Below are positions 1 through 5,072 of a stretch of DNA of 5,190 nucleotides, one piece after another. The first letter of the stretch is position 1, and the number at the start of each line of letters is the position of its first letter. The translations under genes were made by a program, and so were the position numbers. The notes beneath the pieces were generated by a model, which ran no database searches, was not told where the DNA came from, and saw only the letters and a program-made list of their open reading frames with translations. Location of the stretch: assembly GCA_014730295.1 (NCBI GenBank), contig WJIN01000154.1, positions 1 to 5,190 of the forward strand. The letters are read 5' to 3'. Source of the DNA: Promethearchaeota archaeon. GTDB taxonomy: Archaea; Asgardarchaeota; Lokiarchaeia; Sigynarchaeales; SOKP01.

Positions 1-33
1 AAGAAACTTTGCTTTGAGAAGAACTTAAGCATA

Positions 34-633
34 ATGAAGGAGGTTGAGAAAGAGGATGAAAAAACAGGAGAAATCTATTATGAGGAACTTGAATGTACGA
101 AAAAGGAGCTAGTGCTTAGATTGAAAAATAGACTCAAATTAGATTCAGTTATCGCTTTCGCAAAAAGAAATCATATTTCGATAAATGATATTATGGATGA
201 TATTGAAAAAATCAAGGCAGAATGGAAGGCGAGAGTAATAAGAGACAAGATCAAGGCGGAAGGAAATAGTACTCTATTAGAAGTTTGGAATGCTATAAGA
301 GATTTTGAACCATTGCGCCAGTATAATAAAGAATTCCATTACCAAGATACATTAGCTCAATTTTTAAAGTCTAAGTTCCCCAGCACAGAAATAGAGGTCA
401 GCAGAGGATCCACAAGACCTGATATAGTCGTTAAAAATATAGCCATAGAGATCAAAGGACCGACTTCACATAAAGATTTGATGTCTATTGCCGACAAATG
501 TATGAGATATAAGCAATATTTTCCCCATTTAATCTGTGTATTGTTCAATGTAAATGTCAGCAAACAATTCTATAAAGATTGGTTGCAAGGCATAGAAAAT
601 TCATATCCAGATGTGGAAATAATGAAGTTCTAA
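34..633 (+). CDS. PD-(D/E)XK nuclease-fold protein, possibly 5'-truncated by the window edge
   Basis: The C-terminal half carries the signature of the restriction-endonuclease-like fold: R128-P129-D130, a beta strand, then E139-I140-K141-G-P. This is the PD...EXK metal-binding and catalytic core. An acidic residue in the preceding helix (D105) and a following helix with an R-Y-K-Q-Y segment (158-162) also fit, and a hydrophobic strand (165-172) closes the core. The family cleaves or binds DNA with Mg2+; the substrate cannot be read from the sequence. Residues 1-90 are charged and helical with no domain I recognise. The ATG at 34 has no ribosome binding site ahead of it, and the frame is open to base 1 (upstream codons read KKLCFEKNLSI), so the true start may lie outside the window. 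It ends at TAA 631-633, followed by a T-tract. A solitary nuclease or a fragment of a larger restriction or repair protein are both possible. The fold is fairly sure; the role is unknown. Confidence 0.8.
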   Translation: MKEVEKEDEKTGEIYYEELECTKKELVLRLKNRLKLDSVIAFAKRNHISINDIMDDIEKIKAEWKARVIRDKIKAEGNSTLLEVWNAIRDFEPLRQYNKEFHYQDTLAQFLKSKFPSTEIEVSRGSTRPDIVVKNIAIEIKGPTSHKDLMSIADKCMRYKQYFPHLICVLFNVNVSKQFYKDWLQGIENSYPDVEIMKF

Positions 634-656
634 TTGTATTGAATTAATCAAGCTCA

Positions 657-662
657 TTTTTT
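657..662 (+). terminator. Candidate T-tract terminator after the nuclease-fold gene
   Basis: A run of six T lies 24 bases after the stop codon of the upstream gene, with no hairpin. Archaeal RNA polymerase commonly terminates at such U-tracts, so this is plausible but weak in AT-rich DNA. Confidence 0.3.
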
Positions 663-691
663 AATCTATTTACTTTCTCATCTATAAGTAA

Positions 692-703
692 TTAAATATA
701 AAT
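692..703 (+). promoter_or_regulatory. TATA-box-like element for the zinc-ribbon membrane gene
   Basis: The sequence TTAAATATAAAT lies about 30-40 bases ahead of the ATG at 733. With usual archaeal spacing, transcription would begin near 722-728, giving a leader of about ten bases or fewer. This fits the lack of any ribosome binding site before the ATG. Confidence 0.4.
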
Positions 704-732
704 ACACAATTGAATTCATTTAATTTAATCCA

Positions 733-1104
733 ATGGTTAAAGCTGAACACATTGATGCTTCGGAGCCCATAGATCTTAAAAGATTTTATAGAAAATTTCT
801 AAAAATCATCACCTTCGTAATTGTATCCACAATAAAAATTACAGCAGTCATACTCATTCTAATAGCTAATTATTTCAATTATCACGATCCGGTGAATACT
901 GTGATTTCGGTAGTCACTCCAATGATAATAGTTGCTACAATGCCCTATATAGTTATAATACTTGCCTATTTTGACGAGAAAAGACGATTGGAGAAAAATC
1001 CCAAATTCAAGTGCCCTCAATGTGGAAATCAAAATCGTTCAAAAGCTAAATTCTGCGAAAACTGTGGAAAAAAAATATCATTTGTAGAAGAATCCGATAC
1101 TTAA
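733..1104 (+). CDS. Small membrane protein with two helices and a C-terminal zinc ribbon
   Basis: The 123-residue protein has a short basic N-terminus (KRFYRKFLK, 16-24), two hydrophobic helices (about 25-46 and 56-80), a charged linker, and a C-terminal zinc ribbon. The ribbon is C94-P-x-C97-G-N ... F-C108-x-N-C111-G-K-K, the CxxC...CxxC form common in archaeal and bacterial membrane-tethered ribbon proteins. Positive-inside reasoning puts both ends, and so the ribbon, in the cytoplasm. The ATG at 733 is chosen because a TATA-like element sits just upstream and no better start exists; translation is probably almost leaderless. No enzymatic domain is visible. Such proteins are usually of unknown function; a binding or scaffolding role at the membrane is a guess. 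It is convergent with the kinase/phosphatase gene and separated from the gene before it by about 100 bases with their own signals. Confidence 0.85.
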   Translation: MVKAEHIDASEPIDLKRFYRKFLKIITFVIVSTIKITAVILILIANYFNYHDPVNTVISVVTPMIIVATMPYIVIILAYFDEKRRLEKNPKFKCPQCGNQNRSKAKFCENCGKKISFVEESDT

Positions 1105-1409
1105 AAGAGCTATAATATAAACCCTAAAAATATGTAGAAAAGAATTCGATATTCATAATTTTAAATTCTTAAAAAAATTCAACATATATTCCAAAAGTGA
1201 TATTATAACTCATATTGAGAACCTTAAAAATAATTTATCTATATAAGAAAATCAAATACACTATTGGATGCTTGAACAAACTAAATCTTCTTTAATAGTC
1301 TTTCCAACTTCTCGCTGGAAAATATCTTAGTCAAGCCCTTTATCAAGATTTAATTTAAAATCTTCAATGCTAGATTCTTCCTCTTGATTATTCTTGAGAG
1401 GTAAATCAA
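1105..1409. other. Intergenic region between convergent genes
   Basis: About 305 bases separate two convergent genes. The left part (1105-1260) is very AT-rich, with scattered TATA-like strings and no reading frame longer than about 15 codons that begins with ATG. The right part (1261-1409) is different: on the minus strand it holds a coding-like reading frame out of phase with the kinase/phosphatase gene, listed separately. Confidence 0.6.
1171..1177 (-). terminator. Candidate U-tract terminator for the kinase/phosphatase transcript
   Basis: Seven A on the plus strand give a U7 tract on the minus-strand transcript, about 90 bases beyond the end of the out-of-frame tail. Archaeal termination at U-tracts makes this possible; there is no strong hairpin. 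Confidence 0.22.
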
Positions 1410-1449
1410 TTAATTTATTTTGAATTGTTTTAGTTCCTTTGTCTTTTTG
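1261..1449 (-). pseudogene. Out-of-frame coding-like tail downstream of the kinase/phosphatase gene
   Basis: On the minus strand, a frame different from the kinase/phosphatase gene is open from 1449 down to a TAA at 1327-1329. It then stays open to a TAG at 1261-1263. The first part reads like protein (for example NKLIDLPLKNNQEEESS, then DFKLNLDKGLD); after the TAA it continues as DIFQREVGKTIKEDL. It overlaps the last 13 codons of the gene and could be joined to it by a one-base shift in the T5/A5 run at 1444-1448. There is no start codon of its own at its head. It may be a decayed or mis-sequenced C-terminal extension. Chance openness in AT-rich DNA cannot be excluded. Confidence 0.35.
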
Positions 1450-2441
1450 CTACTCGTGACTTTGGTTCTTTCAGCATTATTATTTTCCCTATTATCAACC
1501 ACATTAGAATCAATTTTGAAGAAGTCATCCGCATGTATAAATCTAATACCAGATCTTCTCGCAAATGTTTTATCTGTAGTCTGATCGCCGACCATTATTG
1601 TTTTATCAGGATCCAGTTTATACTTTTCAATAAATTCCACTCCAAATCCTGGCATCGGCTTTCGACAGTAACAATTGAGAGGAAACGCCTTGTGAGGACA
1701 GAATTTATAGTCAATATCAAAACCTAATAGTTCATTTGTTCTATTGAAGCATGCTTCTGCTTGCTGGTAAGTGAGAGTTCCCTTACTAACAAAAGATTGA
1801 TTTGAAACTCCAAGTAGAATATAACCTTCATTGACAAATTTCTTAAGAATGCTTTTACGATGAGGTAGGATTTCAATATCGTTGGGATCCTTTGGGTATT
1901 TTCCACCACTCTTAGTTTTTCTGAGAGTTCCATCGTAGTCGAGAATGATAGCTTTATTTTTATAGATTTTTTTATCCATAATCCTCTGGAATTGGATAGT
2001 CTCTGATGCATCGAATCCCTCTTTCTTGGTGGGTTTTTCAAATTTTTTTCGAAATGAAAATAAAACAACCGGAGGAAATATATTAGGGTCTCTTTGCTCC
2101 TTAATCTCTTCATTAGTCAAGATCTTTCCATATTTATCAAGCATCCTTTTTACAGCATTATATTGTGCTACTTCAATTGCTTCTGGGGTTCTTGAGGTGA
2201 TCCAAACACATTTAATGGGTATTTTATGCTCTTTAGCCCATGTAATCACAGGAGCTCTAGAATCACTTGTCATGTAGGTATTATCCAAAACGAATAGTCC
2301 CTTTCCTTCTTTGTAAAGCTTATCCATTTCTGGAACGAGTTCCTTTAACTTGCATCCTAATTTGTCGCGATTTAATCTATAATACTCATGTTCAGTATAT
2401 TTTTGGGCAAAGGTGGATTTCCCAATTGCGGGATAACCCAT
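1410..2441 (-). CDS. Bifunctional polynucleotide 5'-kinase / HAD-family phosphatase (PNKP-like)
   Basis: The N-terminal half (about 1-155) is a P-loop kinase: Walker A G2-Y-P-A-I-G-K8-S9-T10, N24-R25-D26 with the expected catalytic aspartate, D53-N54-T55, and F130-R-K-K-F-E-K-P-T. These blocks match the kinase domain of eukaryotic PNKP as I remember it. The C-terminal half (about 160-308) is a HAD phosphatase: D168-Y-D170-G-T, S213-N-Q, K261-P-x-P-G and G285-D286-x3-D290. A zinc loop C248-P-H250 ... C257-Y-C259 is typical of the HisB/GmhB branch. The likely role is healing DNA or RNA ends by 5' phosphorylation and 3' phosphate removal; the phosphatase substrate is less certain. Domain order is kinase then phosphatase, as in T4 Pnkp and opposite to animals. 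The ATG at 2441 falls directly before Walker A, while the codons just upstream spell DEVVII, the expected first strand, without a usable in-frame start. The last 35 residues are low-complexity. The 5' end is therefore probably misread or damaged. Confidence 0.85.
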   Translation of the reverse strand: MGYPAIGKSTFAQKYTEHEYYRLNRDKLGCKLKELVPEMDKLYKEGKGLFVLDNTYMTSDSRAPVITWAKEHKIPIKCVWITSRTPEAIEVAQYNAVKRMLDKYGKILTNEEIKEQRDPNIFPPVVLFSFRKKFEKPTKKEGFDASETIQFQRIMDKKIYKNKAIILDYDGTLRKTKSGGKYPKDPNDIEILPHRKSILKKFVNEGYILLGVSNQSFVSKGTLTYQQAEACFNRTNELLGFDIDYKFCPHKAFPLNCYCRKPMPGFGVEFIEKYKLDPDKTIMVGDQTTDKTFARRSGIRFIHADDFFKIDSNVVDNRENNNAERTKVTSSKKTKELKQFKIN

Positions 2442-2479
2442 GATTATAACTACTTCATCTTTTAGGCTTATAAAAAATC

Positions 2480-2871
2480 ACTTGCTCTTTTTTATCCTTT
2501 TGATATTTATATTATCACAGCATATTTAAAGTTCGAGTATAAGGATATTTAGTTATTTCTATTTCATGTTTGTTTAACACTTATCATGGATTAACCAAAA
2601 TGAACTTATTTTATAGAATAATTAGGATAGGGCATATTTTTAGGAAAATTTCCAAATTGATTTATGAAAAAATAATTGTTTGTCTTTTTTTAGTCTAAAT
2701 ATTTATCATTAGCCAAAGATTTCAATCTAAGTTTAAATGCGCTAATTTAAATAACATAATTATTAAATGTTTTTCGAATATTTCATGCTAAACTTTTCTT
2801 GACAAGTTAAGTTACCGTACGATTTAAATAGGATTCCAAGATTATCAAGCCCATATTAATAACTGTATTCT
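2480..2871. other. AT-rich intergenic region without a convincing gene
   Basis: This stretch lies between the 5' end of the kinase/phosphatase gene and the 3' end of the four-helix membrane protein, both on the minus strand. It holds the kinase promoter at its left end. A 32-codon plus-strand frame (2600-2698) has no ribosome binding site or family likeness. A short inverted repeat CTTG-A-CAAG is present near 2798-2806. I see no RNA gene. Confidence 0.5.
2502..2516 (-). promoter_or_regulatory. TATA-box-like element for the kinase/phosphatase gene
   Basis: Read on the minus strand this is GATAATATAAATATC. With normal archaeal spacing, transcription would start near 2480. The transcript would thus include the codons for DEVVII that lie upstream of the ATG at 2441, and also the out-of-frame ATG at 2458-2456. 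Confidence 0.4.
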
Positions 2872-3411
2872 TTAATCAGTTATCTTTTTACCTTTTAAAC
2901 GCTTCACTTCAATAAACTTGTAAGCGATCGGAGAGTAAATTGTTGCAACCAGAAGGAGAACGAATAGTATCGTTATGATCACTTGAGCTACAACGTTCGA
3001 AATCCATTGAACAAAAAATCTAATGGCGCCTGGTAATAGGTCTGTGATATAAGCAAAGTCAAAGGGGAAGACGATTAAAAGCCACAAAGTCGCTATTACT
3101 GCAAATATAATTCCACCAAAGGTATCAAAAATGCGAGAGAGAAATCTTTGATTCAAAATTGATTCCAAGGTGGCTGTAATAATCCACATTAACCAAAAAC
3201 CATAAAAAAAGACCATCTCTGTAATACCGAATTTCGGAGTAAAAAACCCAGTTGCCAATAGCTGATGCGCTACGAAGTATAATATTGCCATGGTGCAGAA
3301 TACAACTATTAAAATACCAAAAATACGTTCGTTAAGTGGGAGCTTCTCCTCCGCTGCCAGTTTTGCTCTATGATACCAACTATTTGATTTTATTTCGTCT
3401 GATTTTTCCAT
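2872..3411 (-). CDS. Four-helix integral membrane protein of unknown function
   Basis: I do not recognise the family. The 179-residue protein has a hydrophilic, charged N-terminus (1-29), then four hydrophobic helices at about 31-52, 62-83, 98-117 and 138-160, and a short basic tail (V-K-R-L-K-G-K-K, 169-176). Positive-inside reasoning puts both ends in the cytoplasm. Between helices 2 and 3 is a charged cytoplasmic stretch with R89, R93 and D96; helix 3 ends in an aromatic V-F-P-F-D-F segment. No catalytic or metal-binding motif is seen. The start at 3411 is well supported: GGTGA lies four bases upstream of the ATG and a TATA-like element lies about 45-58 bases upstream. It is transcribed alone, divergently from the interrupted gene and the dehalogenase-like gene. 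It is real as a gene; its function is unknown. Confidence 0.8.
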   Translation of the reverse strand: MEKSDEIKSNSWYHRAKLAAEEKLPLNERIFGILIVVFCTMAILYFVAHQLLATGFFTPKFGITEMVFFYGFWLMWIITATLESILNQRFLSRIFDTFGGIIFAVIATLWLLIVFPFDFAYITDLLPGAIRFFVQWISNVVAQVIITILFVLLLVATIYSPIAYKFIEVKRLKGKKITD

Positions 3412-3415
3412 TTTT

Positions 3416-3420
3416 TCACC
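3416..3420 (-). promoter_or_regulatory. Ribosome binding site fixing the membrane-protein start
   Basis: The minus strand reads GGTGA, four bases ahead of the ATG at 3411. It matches part of the sequence complementary to the archaeal 16S rRNA 3' end (GGAGGTGAT). Confidence 0.6.
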
Positions 3421-3455
3421 ATTATAATTAATTTCTATGATAGAAAAAACGAATG

Positions 3456-3469
3456 TAAATATAAATTTA
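3456..3469 (-). promoter_or_regulatory. TATA-box-like element for the four-helix membrane protein
   Basis: The minus strand reads TAAATTTATATTTA. Standard spacing puts transcription initiation near 3435-3440, leaving a leader of about 25-30 bases that contains the GGTGA ribosome binding site. Confidence 0.45.
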
Positions 3470-3561
3470 GACCAATTATTATATTAATTGAAATTTTAAA
3501 ACAATTTATTAATTTTTCCGGAAAATTGATTATTCTCTCAAATCTATTGTATTCTTTTTAT

Positions 3562-3590
3562 TATTTATCTAGATAGTGTCTATTTATCTA
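3562..3590 (+). repeat. Pair of TATTTATCTA direct repeats
   Basis: The ten-base word TATTTATCTA occurs at 3562-3571 and 3581-3590, with 19 bases between starts. The first copy overlaps the palindrome TATCTAGATA (3566-3575). The pair lies about 50-80 bases ahead of the interrupted small gene and between divergent transcription units. A regulator site is possible, but AT-rich words recur by chance. Confidence 0.3.
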
Positions 3591-3640
3591 ACAATCTTGA
3601 ATAATTAACTCACTTGTAGCAAGCAATTATTGAATCCAAT

Positions 3641-3880
3641 ATGCTGGGATTCATTTACCACCAACTGGATAAACACATTTTTACGCAAAAAGGATTTTTC
3701 TTGGAGAAGGTTAAAAAGATTTTGTCGATAAACACTAATTAGAATGTTGGGTATGTTGTGGCTGCAATTCTTTTAGTATTATTAGACGGTGATGCTTTCT
3801 TGATGGGTAATGGATATGGTGTCATATTTCAAGGGATCAATTTGTTTATCGCAGATGTAATTCATTACAAATATATTTAA
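3641..3880 (+). pseudogene. Small membrane-protein gene interrupted by an in-frame TAG
   Basis: From ATG 3641 one frame runs 33 codons to TAG 3740-3742, then continues 45 more codons in the same frame to TAA 3878-3880. The first part (MLGFIYHQLDKHIF, then GFFLEKVKKIL) is amphipathic. The second part has a strongly hydrophobic stretch (VGYVVAAILLVLLDGD), a glycine-rich turn and a second hydrophobic stretch (GVIFQGINLFIADVI). The two halves look like one protein of about 79 residues with one or two membrane helices. The simplest reading is a nonsense mutation; a sequencing error or decoded TAG are alternatives. The dehalogenase-like gene downstream ends in TAG, so TAG acts as a stop here at least sometimes. 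No ribosome binding site precedes the ATG, and an in-frame TAG (3617-3619) lies just upstream. I do not recognise the family. Confidence 0.5.
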
Positions 3881-3975
3881 ACATTACTTACATAATAAGA
3901 TATTAATTAGTCCTTCTCATAAGAGAGTGGGATCATCTAAAAGTAAGATAAAAATAAAAAGTGTGTGAAAATAAC

Positions 3976-4875
3976 ATGGAAATTTTGAGAACTCATGAGG
4001 ATAGATTTGAAAACTTGCCAAATTTTCCATATGAAGCAAAATATGAAGAAGATTTGAATGGGTTTGAAAAGTTGAGGCTTCATTACATTGATGAAGGAAA
4101 GAAAGATGCAAAATATACCTTTTTATGTCTACATGGGCAACCAACTTGGGCATATCTTTATAGAAAAATGATTCCGATATTTTTAAAATACAAACATAGA
4201 GTAATTGCTCCTGATTTTTTTGGTTTTGGTAAATCTGATAAACCAGTTGATGAAAATACTTATACATTCAATTTCCATCGTGAAACCCTTAAATCTTTTA
4301 TTACTAACCTTGATTTAACCAATATTATATTAGTTTGTCAGGATTGGGGAGGGATTTTGGGATTAACTCTACCAATGGAAATGAAGGAACGTTTTACTCA
4401 TCTAATCGTTTTGAATACAACCTTAGGTACGGGAGATTATGAAATGACAAAAGGATTTCTGGATTTCAAAGAATGGGTAAATAATAATCCTGATCTAGAT
4501 GCTGGCAGACTTATTTGCCGTGCGTCCCCTATTTTATCAGAAGAAGAGTGTGTTGCGTATTCTGCTCCATTTCCAACTACTAAATTTAAAGCGGGAGTTA
4601 GAAGGTTTCCTAATATCGTTCCGTTAAATAGGAATGATGAAGGTGCAAAAATTTCGAGAAAAGCGAGAACTTTTCTTAAAAACAAATGGACAGGTAAGAC
4701 CTTTATGGCGATAGGAATGAAGGATCCCGTATTGGGGCCTCCAATAATGACAAGATTGAGAAATAATATCAAAAATTGTCCAGAACCTTTAAAGATTTCT
4801 GATGCGGGGCATTTTGTTCAAGAGTGGGGAGATATTGTGGCTAATGAAGCGTTAAAATATTTTGAATTAGATTAG
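3976..4875 (+). CDS. Haloalkane dehalogenase-like alpha/beta hydrolase (DhlA/DhmA type)
   Basis: The family hydrolyses carbon-halogen bonds of haloalkanes to an alcohol and halide in the cytoplasm. Numbering from ATG 3976 (299 residues), the oxyanion motif is H53-G-Q55-P-T-W. An F-F-G-F-G-K-S-D-K-P block follows (81-90). The nucleophile elbow is Q122-D123-W124-G-G, where D123 is the nucleophile and W124 binds halide. The triad is completed by D250 (G-M-K-D) and H279 (D-A-G-H-F-V-Q-E). These blocks and the length match Xanthobacter DhlA as I recall it, with almost the same numbering at the nucleophile. The cap domain (about 150-200) is shorter, and where DhlA has its second halide-binding Trp this protein has A183. 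A GTG at 3961 would add five residues; ATG 3976 is preferred because it aligns with the DhlA start and a GTGA-type site precedes it. Fold and family are firm; dehalogenase activity is uncertain and the substrate unknown. Confidence 0.85.
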   Translation: MEILRTHEDRFENLPNFPYEAKYEEDLNGFEKLRLHYIDEGKKDAKYTFLCLHGQPTWAYLYRKMIPIFLKYKHRVIAPDFFGFGKSDKPVDENTYTFNFHRETLKSFITNLDLTNIILVCQDWGGILGLTLPMEMKERFTHLIVLNTTLGTGDYEMTKGFLDFKEWVNNNPDLDAGRLICRASPILSEEECVAYSAPFPTTKFKAGVRRFPNIVPLNRNDEGAKISRKARTFLKNKWTGKTFMAIGMKDPVLGPPIMTRLRNNIKNCPEPLKISDAGHFVQEWGDIVANEALKYFELD

Positions 4876-4901
4876 TTCATAAAATCATCGAGAATATTAT
4901 G

Positions 4902-4916
4902 TTTATAAGTTATAAT
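4902..4916 (+). promoter_or_regulatory. Weak TATA-like region upstream of the TfoX-like gene
   Basis: TTTATAAGTTATAAT lies about 90-105 bases ahead of the in-frame ATG at 5007 and about 157-171 ahead of the ATG at 5073. A second AT-rich string near 4993-5000 is closer to the preferred start. Either could serve; neither is decisive. Confidence 0.22.
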
Positions 4917-5060
4917 ATCAAAAACACCTTGAGTTAATTTGAGAAGGAAGCAACTCTTCAGGAATTTTGGAAGAGAAATTATAGTAGATTGATTAAATTT
5001 TCATTTATGCAACGAACAATATCATCGAATGAAATCATCTCCCAATTGAGTGCAAAAAAA

Positions 5061-5065
5061 GGTGA
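5061..5065 (+). promoter_or_regulatory. Ribosome binding site favouring the start at 5073
   Basis: GGTGA sits seven bases ahead of the ATG at 5073, the same core word as before the membrane-protein gene at 3411. It favours this start over the in-frame ATG at 5007, which has no such site. Confidence 0.5.
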
Positions 5066-5072
5066 AATAGTT

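Noticed and set aside
39..58. A GGAGGT word followed by an ATG at 56, considered as an alternative start for the nuclease-fold gene
   Set aside because: That ATG is out of frame and its frame stops after 18 codons; the GGAGGT is part of the coding sequence.
2527..2540. A GTTCGAGT word resembling a tRNA T-loop
   Set aside because: There are no paired stem bases around it and no acceptor, D or anticodon arm at the right spacing.
2600..2698. A 32-codon plus-strand reading frame starting with ATG
   Set aside because: It has no ribosome binding site, no family likeness, and a length expected by chance in this composition.
2800..2834. A bacterial-looking promoter: TTGACA at 2800-2805 followed 17 bases later by an AT-rich hexamer
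   Set aside because: The window looks archaeal, the would-be -10 is a poor match, and no gene on the plus strand follows.
2860..2882. An inverted repeat AACTG...CAGTT at the end of the four-helix membrane-protein gene, considered as a terminator
   Set aside because: The stem is only five base pairs with a long loop, overlaps the stop codon, and is not followed by a U-tract.
3961..3975. GTG at 3961 as the start of the dehalogenase-like gene
   Set aside because: The ATG at 3976 aligns better with the start of DhlA, and the GTGTGTGA string at 3961-3968 looks more like its ribosome binding site.
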